A DNA stretch of 64,000 nt from Saprospiraceae bacterium (GCA_016787415.1 JAEUUT010000109.1:1-64000), one strand, 5' to 3'; shown: positions 16,965-27,192, counted from the stretch's first letter. The notes: generated by a model not told the origin, from the letters alone. Numbers and translations are program-made.

Positions 16965-18830
16965 TCAACGCCCTAAATGCACCAGCAACACACTCACATC
17001 CGCCGGGTTCACACCCGAAATGCGGCTGGCCTGTCCGATCGTGCGCGGTTTTATTTTAGACAGTTTGTCGCGCGCTTCGATGCTTAATCCGGTAATGGAT
17101 TTGTAGTCGAAATCGGCATGGAGGTGCAGGTCTTCCAGGCGGGTCATTTTGGCCACCAGTTCTTCTTCTTTCTGGATATAACCGGCGTATTTCATATTGA
17201 TTTCAGCCAGTTCCACAAATTCCTGGTCGTATGGCGACAGGAATTGCGCCAGTTCCGGCAGGTGCTGCGCCATACCCGGAATATCCACCTGTGGGCGCAG
17301 GAGGATGTTGTGCAGTTTTACTTTTTGCTGGATGGGTGCAGAGTCTACACTTTGCAGATACCCATTGAGTTCGTCGGGCGTTACAGAGGCATTTTTGAAA
17401 AACGATTCTATTTCGGCGCTGGCCTGCATTTTGGCGCGCACACGATCCATACGCACATCGGCGCCCATCACGCCCAGGCGATGCGCAAGGGGCGTCAGGC
17501 GCAGGTCAGCATTGTCCTGGCGCAGCAGGATGCGGTATTCTGCACGGCTCGTAAACATCCGGTAAGGCTCCTGGGTGCCTTTGTTCACCAGATCGTCGAT
17601 GAGTACGCCGATATAGGCTTCCGAGCGTTTGAGCACCAGCGGCGCCTCTTCCTTCACGGCAAGCGCCGCATTCATGCCCGCCATAAGGCCCTGGCAAGCG
17701 GCTTCTTCGTAGCCTGTGGTGCCATTGATCTGTCCGGCAAAAAAGAGGTTTTTCACCAGGTTGGTTTCCAGCGTGGTTTGCAATTGGGTGGGCGGGAAAT
17801 AGTCGTACTCAATGGCGTATCCCGGCCGGAACATTTTCACATTTTCCAGTCCTGGAATGGCGCGCAAGGCTTTGTACTGCACATCTTCGGGCAGCGACGA
17901 CGAGAAGCCGTTGATATAAATTTCCACTGTGTCCCAGCCTTCCGGCTCGATGAACAACTGGTGTCGGTCGCGGTCTGAAAAACGGTCGATTTTATCCTCG
18001 ATACTGGGGCAATATCGCGGGCCCAGGCCCTGAATACGGCCGTTGAACATAGGCGATTTGTCGAATCCCGTGCGCAGGATGTCGTGTACTTTCTGGTTTG
18101 TGTAGGTGCTCCAGCAGCAGAGTTGTTTTTCGAGTTTCGGCGTATCTGTATAGGAAAATTTGCCGGGCGGGTTGTCGCCGTCCTGCTTTTCCATTTTCGA
18201 GTAATCGAGCGAACGGCCGTCGATGCGTGGCGGTGTGCCCGTTTTCATTCGGCCCGCTTCGAAGCCCAGTTCGATGAGTTGTTCGGTGATGCCTTTGGCT
18301 GCACTTTCGCCTGCCCGGCCGCCACCAAACTGTTTTTCGCCGATGTGAATTATGCCGTTCAGGAAAGTGCCATTGGTAAGCACCACTGCGCTGCTTTCAA
18401 TTTCGAGGCCCATACCGGTGATGACGCCGCCCACGCGACCATCTTTCACGATCAGGCCACGCACCATTTCCTGCCAGAAATCGATATTGGGGTGCGCTTC
18501 CAGCATGCTGCGCCATTTAGCGGCAAATCGCATCCGGTCGCTTTGCGCGCGCGGGCTCCACATGGCGGGGCCTTTGGAGAGGTTGAGCATACGAAACTGT
18601 ACAGCCGTATGGTCGGTCACGATGCCGGAGTAGCCGCCCAGGGCGTCCACTTCGCGCACGATCTGGCCTTTGGCTACGCCGCCCATAGCAGGATTGCAAC
18701 TCATCTGTGCAATGGTTTGCATGTTCATGGTGGCCAGCAGGACTTTGGCGCCCAGGTTGGCAGCAGCCACGGCCGCTTCGCAACCTGCGTGGCCTGCGCC
18801 TACTACTATGACATCGTATTTCGGAAACAT
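16965..18830 (-). CDS. mnmG: tRNA uridine-5-carboxymethylaminomethyl(34) synthesis enzyme MnmG
   Basis: The 621-residue product is a full-length MnmG (GidA). With MnmE it installs the carboxymethylaminomethyl group on wobble U34 of several tRNAs. The N terminus has the FAD-binding loop VVGAGHAGCEAA, followed by the family signature MSCNPAMGGVAKG. The middle shows GTPPRIDGRSLDY and a second signature GQINGTTGYEEAACQG. The C-terminal helical domain ends in a segment of the form GISGVNPADVSVL (here RISGVNPADVSVL). It converges with dnaE. Upstream lies a long inverted repeat that separates it from the GH65 gene in the same orientation. Confidence 0.96.
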   Translation of the reverse strand: MFPKYDVIVVGAGHAGCEAAVAAANLGAKVLLATMNMQTIAQMSCNPAMGGVAKGQIVREVDALGGYSGIVTDHTAVQFRMLNLSKGPAMWSPRAQSDRMRFAAKWRSMLEAHPNIDFWQEMVRGLIVKDGRVGGVITGMGLEIESSAVVLTNGTFLNGIIHIGEKQFGGGRAGESAAKGITEQLIELGFEAGRMKTGTPPRIDGRSLDYSKMEKQDGDNPPGKFSYTDTPKLEKQLCCWSTYTNQKVHDILRTGFDKSPMFNGRIQGLGPRYCPSIEDKIDRFSDRDRHQLFIEPEGWDTVEIYINGFSSSLPEDVQYKALRAIPGLENVKMFRPGYAIEYDYFPPTQLQTTLETNLVKNLFFAGQINGTTGYEEAACQGLMAGMNAALAVKEEAPLVLKRSEAYIGVLIDDLVNKGTQEPYRMFTSRAEYRILLRQDNADLRLTPLAHRLGVMGADVRMDRVRAKMQASAEIESFFKNASVTPDELNGYLQSVDSAPIQQKVKLHNILLRPQVDIPGMAQHLPELAQFLSPYDQEFVELAEINMKYAGYIQKEEELVAKMTRLEDLHLHADFDYKSITGLSIEARDKLSKIKPRTIGQASRISGVNPADVSVLLVHLGR

Positions 18831-18884
18831 GCTCGCTAAAACCTCTTTTTTGCTGAAAAAGTTGGCAAAGGTAAGGGATTTCTG

Positions 18885-19068
18885 AGTGTTTTGGTGTTTT
18901 TGGGTTTTGGTGTTTTGGAAGGCTTCGCTCTTGGGGTTGGAGTGTTTTTGTGTTTTTGGGTTTTAGTGTTTTGGAGGGGTTCGCTCTTGGGATTTTAAGT
19001 AAAAAAACAAACTACACTCAAACCCCGAGAGCGAAGCCCTCCAAAACACCAAAACACTAAAAAACCCC
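18885..19068. repeat. long inverted repeat with 8-bp AAAACACC-type units (GH65/mnmG gap)
   Basis: The left side holds two tandem copies (about 18885-18940 and 18941-18998) of a sequence made of GTGTTTTG-like units followed by GGCTTCGCTCTTGGGG. The right arm (about 19021-19068) is the reverse complement, containing GAGAGCGAAGCCCTCC and CCAAAACA units. The right arm reaches the GH65 stop codon at 19069-19071. It may act as a terminator for GH65. No gene is seen in this gap. Confidence 0.85.
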
Positions 19069-21099
19069 TTATTTCACTGTAAACGTCTTCCGCTCCACCC
19101 CAATACCCGTCATCGTCAGCGATTTCCACTGTTTCGGAAGTTTCGTTTTCATTTGAGAAATCCCCTGCGGCGTAATATCGAGACCACCGAAGCCCATCAA
19201 AGTGGCTTGCAGGAAGCCACCGGCGCCGGTAGCAAAATACGGGTTGGTGCCCCCGGCCGTTTCGGCTAGCACACCGAAGGGCGGCACTTCATTGGGTTTG
19301 TAACTCTTTTTCCAGAGATCATAGCCACGCTCGGCTTGGCCGCCCCGCGCCGCTGAAACAGCCAGGATGGCATTGCCCATCGCCGGGCCATCTTTGGACA
19401 TCCGCGGTTCGTAGTAGTCGAGGTCTTTTTTGATCTGGGCAGGATCGGTGATGACTTTCAGCGGGTAGGACAGCAGGTTCACATCGGCCTGTTTGATGGT
19501 AACGCCGTCGTAGGTAGCATTTTCGCGGGTGACGCCGTCGGGGAATTTCAGGATCGGGATATTTTCCGCTACCTGCATCCAGTCGGGGTTGGGCGTGAGG
19601 CCGAGTTCTTTGGCGGCATCGGTGGCATACGCCAGCACGGTTTTGGCCATGCCATTGGTAAAGGCATTGTTGTCGATATTTTCCTGCCATTCGTTGGCGC
19701 CGATGACGTTGTTGATGTCGTAGCGGCCCGGGCCATTGCGTTCTACACGGGAAGCCCAGAAATCAGCCCCTTCCTTGAGCAAAGGCCAGCCGCGCGTGCG
19801 CAGCCATTCCTTGTCTTTTGTTACCAGGTAATACTGCCAGGCGGCCCAGCCCACGCAGCCAGTGATATGCTGCTGAAACGGCCCGGTAAGCGCCCAAACC
19901 GGCGTTTCTTCCTGTCCGGTGGTAGTGCTTTCCCAGGGAAACATAGCACCCTGATAGCCGTGTGAAAAGGCATTTTGTTTGGCCTCATCGAGCATTTGAT
20001 AGCGAAATTCCAGCAATGATCGAGCAATTTCAGGGTGCAGCACCAGCATGGGCGGGTACATCCACAGTTCCGTGTCCCAGAACACGTGTCCGTTGTAGCC
20101 CAGTCCCGACAGGCCCATCGGCGACATGCTGAGCGCCGTGCCTTCGCGTGCAAAGGAATACAGGTGGTACATGGCCGAATGCACGGCTCGGGCGTCCTCC
20201 ACAGGGCCATCAATGGTAATATCGGACGACCAGAGTTTGTCCCAATCGGCCGTGTGGCGGCGCAGGAGGCGGTCGCTGCGTTCGAGGGCAGCATAAATGG
20301 TAAGGCGTTCGGCTTCGTTGTGGGCATCGGGCACGTGGGCGCTGCTGATCACCGAGCCGACTACTGCAAAGCGGTAGGTTTCGCCCGCTTTCAGTCGTTT
20401 GGTGAATTTCAGCAGGTGCATGTTGTAGTCCCAGTCTTCATGGATCAGATCGGGTTCGGAGCCGTGTTTTTCCTCAAAAACAAAACTCGACGAAGCCGCC
20501 ACGGTATATTTGCCGCTCGGGCTTTTGCCTACGGAGGTGAGCAGTGGTATGAGCACGTGCGGTCGGTCGATTTCGGAGTAATAATTTCGCACATCCTGCA
20601 AAATATCCGGCGCTTCGATGACGGATGCGGGCGTAATGGTGACGTCTTTTTTGGCGGTAATTTCCACCAGGCTGAGCGCGCAAAACGGCAGGTGGCGCAG
20701 CGCCATCACGCGGTGCGATACACTTACCTGATCGCCCACATTAAAAGTGGTGGTCAGTTGAGCCTGCCGCATGTCGAGCGTTTGTTTGTAGTCGGAAATA
20801 TCCTTTCGGCTGATGCGACGACCGTCAACATCGAGGTTCATATTTACAAAATTGAACCCTTTGAGGATGTTGCTTACCCGGCCGCGGCCGTAATTGTCGT
20901 AGGCGCCATTGAGCACCACGTCTTTTACCCGCATGGGCTCGGGCGAAGAAACAAGGCCGATCATGCCATTAGCAACGGTGATGCCGTAGTAATTGGCAGG
21001 GTCGATTTGGTCGGCCACAATATGCCAGGCATCATTCTGGGCACGAAGACTCGCTGTGCAGAGCCACATTCCAAGGAAAACAAGGTGTAATTTTTTCAT
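19069..21099 (-). CDS. secreted glycoside hydrolase family 65-type protein
   Basis: The 676-residue protein has a signal peptide (MKKLHLVFLGMWLCTASLRAQ), an N-terminal beta-sandwich region (about 25-270) and an (alpha/alpha)6 barrel typical of GH65. The barrel shows GHVFWDTELWMYPPMLV and the general-acid region VIGANEWQENIDNNAFTN. GH65 contains trehalose, maltose and kojibiose phosphorylases and acid trehalases. Because this copy is exported, a hydrolase or periplasmic disaccharide-cleaving role is more likely than phosphorolysis, but the substrate cannot be told. It is divergent from the APH-fold kinase gene, which may process a released sugar. Confidence 0.85.
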   Translation of the reverse strand: MKKLHLVFLGMWLCTASLRAQNDAWHIVADQIDPANYYGITVANGMIGLVSSPEPMRVKDVVLNGAYDNYGRGRVSNILKGFNFVNMNLDVDGRRISRKDISDYKQTLDMRQAQLTTTFNVGDQVSVSHRVMALRHLPFCALSLVEITAKKDVTITPASVIEAPDILQDVRNYYSEIDRPHVLIPLLTSVGKSPSGKYTVAASSSFVFEEKHGSEPDLIHEDWDYNMHLLKFTKRLKAGETYRFAVVGSVISSAHVPDAHNEAERLTIYAALERSDRLLRRHTADWDKLWSSDITIDGPVEDARAVHSAMYHLYSFAREGTALSMSPMGLSGLGYNGHVFWDTELWMYPPMLVLHPEIARSLLEFRYQMLDEAKQNAFSHGYQGAMFPWESTTTGQEETPVWALTGPFQQHITGCVGWAAWQYYLVTKDKEWLRTRGWPLLKEGADFWASRVERNGPGRYDINNVIGANEWQENIDNNAFTNGMAKTVLAYATDAAKELGLTPNPDWMQVAENIPILKFPDGVTRENATYDGVTIKQADVNLLSYPLKVITDPAQIKKDLDYYEPRMSKDGPAMGNAILAVSAARGGQAERGYDLWKKSYKPNEVPPFGVLAETAGGTNPYFATGAGGFLQATLMGFGGLDITPQGISQMKTKLPKQWKSLTMTGIGVERKTFTVK

Positions 21100-21187
21100 G
21101 GTTTAATCATATTTAGCGAGGGAAAAGTAAGGAGTTCTACCATCCTGTTTCATTCGGAATTTAATTTCATATATTTCTGATCACAGC

Positions 21188-22225
21188 ATGCCATACGAAA
21201 CCATTGTCCGCCATTTTTTCACCTTCGACCATTGGCTGGGCTGCGAACCCATCGGCAACGGCCATATCAACGATACCTACCGCGTCGGTTTTGAAACAGA
21301 CGGCCGGACGCAATGGTGGCTACTCCAGCGCCTTAATCACCACATTTTCAAACAACCTGATGTGGTGATGCAAAACATTCAAAAAGTATCGGCCTTTCTC
21401 GAAAAACAGGCATACCCCATGCAAACAACCGCCCCGGTAGCAAAGTTGAACGGCGGACTGCTGCATACGGACGAACAGGGCAACTACTGGCGCATATTTC
21501 CCTATATTCCAGACAGTTACACACCGGAAGGTCTTGTTGGCCCTGATATTGCCTTCACGGCTGCGCGCGCCTACGGTGCGTTTGCCCGTGCCTTGCAGCA
21601 TTTCCCCGCCAACGACCTTTCTGAAACGATCCCCGGTTTTCACGACACCGACCGGCGCTGGGCTGCGCTGGAAGAAGTACTGAAAAAAAATCCGGCCGGT
21701 CGTGTCGCTTCATCTGCGGAAGAAATTGCGGGCATTCGGGAAGCGCTGCCTTTGTTTCGTCAAATCAGCCACCTGAAACAATCGGGAGCGCTGCCTGTGC
21801 GTGTCACCCACAACGACACCAAGGCTGGCAACGTATTACTGGATGCGCATACCCATCAGGCGCTGGCAGTGATCGACCTGGATACGGTGATGCCTGGCAT
21901 TATTCTGTCGGACTTCGGGGATATGGTGCGCACCTTTGCTCCGACAGCATCGGAAGACAACCCGGAGACCGTTTCCCTGCGTCCTGACATCATCGCTGCG
22001 CTGGAAGAAGGTTTTTTGTCGGAAACGGCGGATTGGCTGCTGGAAACCGAGCGAAAACACCTGATGCTGGGCGCCGCCTGGATCACCGCCGAGCAGGCTT
22101 TGCGTTTTCTGACCGACTGGCTGGCTGGCGATGTGTACTACAAGATTCGGTATGCGGAACACAACCTGGTGCGAACGCGCAACCAATTGGCGCTATTTCG
22201 TGCGATAGTTGCAAAATACGCATAG
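21188..22225 (+). CDS. aminoglycoside-phosphotransferase-fold kinase, possibly NahK-like sugar kinase
   Basis: This 345-residue protein has the APH/choline-kinase fold. The Brenner-type catalytic loop reads VTHNDTKAGNVLLD and the metal-binding motif is IDLDTVMPG, about 25 residues later. An N-terminal lobe block, EPIGNGHINDTYRV, forms the nucleotide loop. The DTVMPG form of the second motif resembles N-acetylhexosamine 1-kinases (NahK) more than antibiotic kinases, so phosphorylation of a hexosamine at C1 is a reasonable guess. A related nucleotidyltransferase is encoded at 40.9 kb, not adjacent. It lies 88 bp from the divergent GH65 gene start. Confidence 0.75.
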   Translation: MPYETIVRHFFTFDHWLGCEPIGNGHINDTYRVGFETDGRTQWWLLQRLNHHIFKQPDVVMQNIQKVSAFLEKQAYPMQTTAPVAKLNGGLLHTDEQGNYWRIFPYIPDSYTPEGLVGPDIAFTAARAYGAFARALQHFPANDLSETIPGFHDTDRRWAALEEVLKKNPAGRVASSAEEIAGIREALPLFRQISHLKQSGALPVRVTHNDTKAGNVLLDAHTHQALAVIDLDTVMPGIILSDFGDMVRTFAPTASEDNPETVSLRPDIIAALEEGFLSETADWLLETERKHLMLGAAWITAEQALRFLTDWLAGDVYYKIRYAEHNLVRTRNQLALFRAIVAKYA

Positions 22226-22242
22226 TTTCACATGCTTTCTAC

Positions 22243-22250
22243 TACCTTTG
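22243..22250 (+). promoter_or_regulatory. Bacteroidota-type -7 element before the PpiC-like lipoprotein gene
   Basis: TACCTTTG exactly matches TAnnTTTG and lies 25 bp before the start codon at 22276. This would start a transcript for the PpiC-like, SurA and BamA run. Confidence 0.5.
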
Positions 22251-22275
22251 CGCGGCTTTCTGCAGCAGTATAACC

Positions 22276-23121
22276 ATGCAAAAAAGACTTCTCCCTTTGC
22301 TTCTCACATTATCCGTGCTGTTGTGGCAGTGCGGTGGCACTGAAAACAAGACCAACGACCGCCCATTGGCACAGGTGTACAACAAAACCCTGTACCTCTC
22401 TGAACTGGATGGCGTGGTGCCTGAAGGTGTTTCCAAAGAAGACAGTGCGCTCATTATCAGTGCCTATGCGCAGCGGTGGGTGCGCGAACAACTGTTGATG
22501 TATGAAGCAGAGCGCAATATTCCGAAAGACCTGAACATCGACGAACTGGTGCGAGATTACCGAGCCAGCCTGGTGCGCTTCAATTTTGAAGAACAAATTA
22601 TCGGGCAACAATTGGACAGCACGGTTTCGGAAGCCGAAACAAAAGCGTTTTACGAAAATAACAAAGACCAGTTTCAACTCGAAAGCACCATTTTGAAGTG
22701 CAAACTGCTCAAATTGCCTGCCCGTGCCCCGCAGTCGGAAATCAACAAACTCTGGTACAGCCGCAAAGCATCGGATGAAGCCAATTTGAACGCTTTTGCA
22801 CGCCAATGGGCTGCCCTGGCCCTGCTCGACGATGAAAAATGGTATAAATTGGAAGAGATAGCCGCGATTTTACCCAAAGGCACGTTAACTGCTGACAACG
22901 TCGGCTCGCGGCGGGAAGGAACACTCAGCGACGGCGACTTTCGTTACTACTACCGCGTGGAAGAAGTAGCACAGGGAAAATCGACCGCCCCGTTCGAATA
23001 CGTGCGCGAGCAGGCCTCCAAAGTGATTCTGCACAAGCGAAAACAGGAACTGCTGGAAAAATGGAAAGAAGATTTGTACCAGAAAGAATTGCGTCGGGAG
23101 AACATCAAAATCATACAATAA
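22276..23121 (+). CDS. PpiC/SurA-like peptidyl-prolyl isomerase lipoprotein
   Basis: The product has 281 residues and a lipoprotein signal (MQKRLLPLLLTLSVLLWQCGG, lipidated Cys in LWQC). It resembles the SurA N-terminal chaperone fold: LAQVYNKTLYLSEL, a helical region, and a rotamase-like stretch that is too divergent to call active. Its place directly before surA and bamA suggests a role in carrying outer-membrane proteins across the periplasm. The ATG at 22276 is chosen since it starts the signal peptide and follows a promoter-like TACCTTTG; the longer frame would overlap the kinase gene. The C-terminal third is rich in Lys and Glu helices. Confidence 0.78.
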   Translation: MQKRLLPLLLTLSVLLWQCGGTENKTNDRPLAQVYNKTLYLSELDGVVPEGVSKEDSALIISAYAQRWVREQLLMYEAERNIPKDLNIDELVRDYRASLVRFNFEEQIIGQQLDSTVSEAETKAFYENNKDQFQLESTILKCKLLKLPARAPQSEINKLWYSRKASDEANLNAFARQWAALALLDDEKWYKLEEIAAILPKGTLTADNVGSRREGTLSDGDFRYYYRVEEVAQGKSTAPFEYVREQASKVILHKRKQELLEKWKEDLYQKELRRENIKIIQ

Positions 23122-23206
23122 CGCGCCCGAAATCGGGCAGGAACCCAACCAAACACACTCCAAACCGTCGCTATCGACACAAAAACATCACCAGAATTTG
23201 CGTTCA

Positions 23207-24568
23207 ATGAAAAATATAACACGGATCGTCCCGCTGCTGTTTTTACCCTTCCTGCTGGCCGCCCAGAATGAAAAAGCCGTTATCGACCGCGTGGTTGCTA
23301 CAGTCGGCGGAGAAATTATCCTGCTGAGCGAAGTGCAGGAGCAGTTTGCCTACATCAAAAAAGACCAGCCCACCGTACCCGACGACTACCAGTGCATTGT
23401 GCTGCAAAATCTGATTGTACAAAAACTACTCGTCAACCAGGCCAAACTCGACTCCGTAGAGGTGAAAGACGAGGAGGTGGAAAACCAACTCAATGCGCGT
23501 ATCGACCGCCTGATGTTGTATTTCAACCAGGATCCGAAAGCCATCGAGGAATTTTACGGACAAACCATCGACCAGATCAAGGAACAAACCCGCACCGATA
23601 TGCGCAACCAGTTGCTGGCCGAGCGTATGCAGGGAGAAATTACGGCCAACGCCACCATCACGCCTTCCGAGGTACAGCGTTTTTACCGCGATATTCCGGC
23701 CGACTCTCTCCCTTACTTCAATGCAGAGGTAGAAATTCGGGAAATCGTGTACAAACCCAAAGTAAACGACGCGGAAAAAGAAAAAGCCCGCAAAGCCATT
23801 GAAGAACTCCGCACCCGCATCGTCGATGGCGGCGAAGACCTCGCTACCCTGGCCCGCAAATACAGCGACGACCCCGGCAGCGCCAGCAACGGTGGCGACC
23901 TGGGCTGGCAAAAACGCGGCACTTTTGTGCCCGAATTTGAAGCAATGGCTTACAAACTGGAAAAAAATCAGGTGAGCCCCGTGGTGGAGACAGAATTCGG
24001 CTTCCACGTCATCCAGTTGCTCGAACGCCGTGGCAACCTGATCCACACACGCCATATCCTGCTCAAACCTGCCATCACCGACGCCGATATGGCTACGGCT
24101 CAAGCCAAACTCGACACGATCCGCAACCTGATTGTGAGCAACAACCTCACGTTCAGCGAAGCGCTCAAAAAATACGGCGATAAGAACCAGGCCAGTTTCA
24201 ACAACGACGGCCGCGTGGCCAATCCGCGCAGCGGAAACACGTTTTTTGAAGTGGCCGACCTCGATACGGATATTTTCTTTGCGATCGACGGACTCAACCC
24301 GGGCGGCATTTCCAAACCCGTCGAGTTCCGTACACAGGATGGCGCCACCAACTTCCGCCTCGTTCAACTCGTCAGCCGGAGCAAGCCGCATAAAGCCGAT
24401 TTAAAACAGGACTACGGCAAAATCCAGCAGGCTGCACTTGACCAGAAAAAAGCAGAATTTACAGAAAAATGGGTGCTTGAAAAACTGCGCAGCACTTATA
24501 TGTCGATCGGCGACATGTATGCCCCCTGCCCCAACCTCAAAGAAATGCTTTCGCATTCCAATCCATAA
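23207..24568 (+). CDS. SurA-type periplasmic peptidyl-prolyl isomerase
   Basis: The 453-residue protein has a signal peptide (MKNITRIVPLLFLPFLLAAQ), a SurA N-terminal domain (RVVATVGGEIILLSEVQEQ) and two parvulin domains. The first is well kept: LARKYSDDPGSASNGGDLGW and FGFHVIQLLERRG. The second begins at HTRHILLKPAITDADM and is more divergent. The protein should chaperone and isomerise unfolded outer-membrane proteins for the BamA complex encoded next. The ATG at 23207 is preferred to an in-frame TTG at 23198. It sits 85 bp after the PpiC-like lipoprotein gene and 89 bp before bamA, so all three are probably co-transcribed. Confidence 0.9.
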   Translation: MKNITRIVPLLFLPFLLAAQNEKAVIDRVVATVGGEIILLSEVQEQFAYIKKDQPTVPDDYQCIVLQNLIVQKLLVNQAKLDSVEVKDEEVENQLNARIDRLMLYFNQDPKAIEEFYGQTIDQIKEQTRTDMRNQLLAERMQGEITANATITPSEVQRFYRDIPADSLPYFNAEVEIREIVYKPKVNDAEKEKARKAIEELRTRIVDGGEDLATLARKYSDDPGSASNGGDLGWQKRGTFVPEFEAMAYKLEKNQVSPVVETEFGFHVIQLLERRGNLIHTRHILLKPAITDADMATAQAKLDTIRNLIVSNNLTFSEALKKYGDKNQASFNNDGRVANPRSGNTFFEVADLDTDIFFAIDGLNPGGISKPVEFRTQDGATNFRLVQLVSRSKPHKADLKQDYGKIQQAALDQKKAEFTEKWVLEKLRSTYMSIGDMYAPCPNLKEMLSHSNP

Positions 24569-24657
24569 TTTTCGGCAAAACCAGCCACCTGCGCGCACGA
24601 CCCTATCATTGTTTCCCGGTGTGGAATGGACTTCACACCCTGTTAAAAAAATATATA

Positions 24658-27192
24658 ATGAGACCACTCCTTTTAGGCCTCTCGCTTCTTTTCGCCGGTA
24701 TCTCGGCAGCAAATGCCCAAACCCGCGACACCATTCTGCCCGCTGTAGTATACGGGCAACCCAAAGAATATGAAATCGGCGGCATCCGCGTCAGCGGTAC
24801 GCAATATGCAGACGCCAATGCGTTGATCGCCATTTCCGGCTTTCGCGTAGGCGACAAAATCCGCATCCCCGGCAGCGCTTTTGCCAAAGCCGTCCAATCG
24901 CTCTGGAGCCTCAAACTCTTTACCGATGTACAAATCATCCAGGAACGGACACAGGGCACGCTGGTGTTTCTCGAAATTGCCGTCAAGGAATTGCCGCGCT
25001 ACACCCGCCACTCTTTTGTGGGCGTCAAAAAAAGCAAACACGACGACCTGAACGGCATCATCAGCAAGTTCCTGCAAAAAGGCGCCATCATGACCGACAA
25101 CGTGCGTGCTTCGCTGATTTACGGCATGAAAGAGTATTTCACCGAAAAAGGATACCTCGACGCGAAAGTAACCGTCAATTCCTTCCCCGATGAGCGCGCC
25201 ACCAATGCTGTACGCCTGGAGTTTGTCATTGACCGGGGCAAAAAAATTCAGATCAAGGAAATACAGTTTACTGGCAACGAGCACGTGAAAAGCAAGGTGC
25301 TGCGGAAAAAAATGAAAAACACCCGCCTCAAACGCCACCTGTTTAAAAAGTCGAAACTGATTCGGAAGGAATACGAGGAAGACAAGGTGAAACTGGAGGC
25401 CTACTACAACACCATCGGTTTCCGCGATGCCCGCGTCGTGAAAGACAGCATCTGGCGCAACAAAAAAGGCGAGGTGATGATCCACCTGGACATCAAGGAG
25501 GGCAACCGCTACTACTTCCGCAATATCGTCTGGAAAGGCAATACGCTGTACGAAACCAAGTTCCTCGACCAGGTGCTGGGCATCAACAAAGGCGATGTAT
25601 TCAACCAGGAACTGCTCGATACACGTTTGTCATTCAGTCAGGACGGTCGCGATATTTCTTCGCTGTACCTCGATAATGGATACCTCTTTTTCCGCGTCGA
25701 TCCGGTGGAAACGGCCATCGACAACGACTCGATCGACCTCGAACTGCGCATCTTCGAAGGCCCGCAGGCCACGATTGACCGCGTGGTGATCAAAGGCAAT
25801 GACCGCACACACGAACACGTGATCCGCCGCGAACTGTTCACGCGCCCTGGCGACAAATTCAGCCGCTCCGACATCATTCGTTCGCAGCGCGAAATCGTCA
25901 ACCTCGGCTATTTCAACCAGGAAAAACTGGGCATCAATACACCAGTGAACCCCGACCGCGGCACCGTAGACATCGAATACACCGTAGAAGAAAAACCATC
26001 CGACCAGTTGGAACTTTCTGCCGGTTACCAGCCTGCTACGGCATTCAGCAACGGCGGCGTTATTGGTACGCTGGGCGTTACGTTCAACAACTTCTCGGTG
26101 CGCAACATCAAGCACAAGGAAACCTGGAACCCGCTGCCGCAAGGCGATGGCCAGCGCCTGAGTATCCGCGGCCAGACGGCCGGCGACCGATACCAGTCGT
26201 ACAACGCCTCGTTTACGGAGCCCTGGCTGGGTGGCAAAAAGCCCAACTCGCTCACCGTAGCCGGTTTTTACAACCGTTTCACCTCCGGCTTCTCCGGCTC
26301 CGAAACCTTCCAGAGCCTTGAAATTGTGCAGGGAACCGTGGGCTTCGGTACGCGCCTGAAATTTCCGGACGACAACTTCATTTTCCGCGCCGACCTCGAC
26401 CTGCAAACGCTGAAACTGAACAATGCCTCGGGCTTTAACTTCAGCGACGGCCGCGGCGGTCGCCTGTCCGACGGTATTTTCCACAACTACAACCTCGGCC
26501 TCACGCTGGCGCGCAACAGTATCAACGACCCGATTTTCCCGAAAACAGGCTCGCTGATTTCGATCAAAATGAACGCTACGCCGCCGTATTCGCTGTTTAA
26601 AAAAGCCAGTTTCTATGAAAATGGCACCAGTTCCGACATTTTCCGATATGTGGAATACGTGAAATGGCGCGTCGATGCCGAGTGGTACACTTCGCTTGTG
26701 GGCAAATTAGTGCTGAAAGCGCAGGCTAAAATCGGTATCCTCGGCCGCTGGTCGGACAAAACGCCGCTCACACCTTTCGAACGTTTCGACCTCGGCGGCG
26801 ACGGCCTGAACAACCAGAGTACAGGCCTGCAAGGCCGCGATATTATCAGCCTTCGCGGTTACGAACAGAACGATATTATGGCTGCTTATCCGTATGGCGC
26901 GGGCGTATTCAACAAATACACCGTCGAACTGCGCTACCCTGTTTCGCTCAATCCTTCGAGCACCATCTTTATGACGGCTTTTGCACAGGGCGGTAATGCC
27001 TGGCAGCGCGCTCAGGATTTCAATCCGTTCGATGTGCGCCGTTCGGCAGGCCTGGGTCTGCGTGTGTTCCTGCCAATGTTTGGTACGCTTGGTTTCGACT
27101 ATGGCTTCGGTTTCGACAAACCCAATGTGACGAGCCGCAAATGGTCGGACTATGCAAGGTTTAATATTGTGCTGGGCTTTGAACCGGACTAA
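24658..27192 (+). CDS. bamA: outer-membrane protein assembly factor BamA
   Basis: This 844-residue Omp85 protein has a signal peptide (MRPLLLGLSLLFAGISAANAQ), POTRA domains over about residues 30-430 (for example IQIKEIQFTGNEHVKSKVL and ATIDRVVIKGNDRTHEHVI), and a C-terminal 16-strand barrel. The barrel contains LSAGYQPATAFSNGG and an LRGYEQNDIM loop that takes the place of the usual VRGY/F motif. It ends with a strand finishing FNIVLGFEPD. It inserts beta-barrel proteins in the outer membrane. The ATG at 24658 starts the signal peptide. It follows surA and the PpiC-like lipoprotein gene, a classical envelope-biogenesis group. The stop codon lies just before a long inverted repeat. Confidence 0.95.
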   Translation: MRPLLLGLSLLFAGISAANAQTRDTILPAVVYGQPKEYEIGGIRVSGTQYADANALIAISGFRVGDKIRIPGSAFAKAVQSLWSLKLFTDVQIIQERTQGTLVFLEIAVKELPRYTRHSFVGVKKSKHDDLNGIISKFLQKGAIMTDNVRASLIYGMKEYFTEKGYLDAKVTVNSFPDERATNAVRLEFVIDRGKKIQIKEIQFTGNEHVKSKVLRKKMKNTRLKRHLFKKSKLIRKEYEEDKVKLEAYYNTIGFRDARVVKDSIWRNKKGEVMIHLDIKEGNRYYFRNIVWKGNTLYETKFLDQVLGINKGDVFNQELLDTRLSFSQDGRDISSLYLDNGYLFFRVDPVETAIDNDSIDLELRIFEGPQATIDRVVIKGNDRTHEHVIRRELFTRPGDKFSRSDIIRSQREIVNLGYFNQEKLGINTPVNPDRGTVDIEYTVEEKPSDQLELSAGYQPATAFSNGGVIGTLGVTFNNFSVRNIKHKETWNPLPQGDGQRLSIRGQTAGDRYQSYNASFTEPWLGGKKPNSLTVAGFYNRFTSGFSGSETFQSLEIVQGTVGFGTRLKFPDDNFIFRADLDLQTLKLNNASGFNFSDGRGGRLSDGIFHNYNLGLTLARNSINDPIFPKTGSLISIKMNATPPYSLFKKASFYENGTSSDIFRYVEYVKWRVDAEWYTSLVGKLVLKAQAKIGILGRWSDKTPLTPFERFDLGGDGLNNQSTGLQGRDIISLRGYEQNDIMAAYPYGAGVFNKYTVELRYPVSLNPSSTIFMTAFAQGGNAWQRAQDFNPFDVRRSAGLGLRVFLPMFGTLGFDYGFGFDKPNVTSRKWSDYARFNIVLGFEPD

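Noticed and set aside
21188..22225. Aminoglycoside resistance kinase
   Set aside because: The second motif reads DLDTVMPG as in sugar kinases, and the context is carbohydrate and envelope genes; resistance is not supported.
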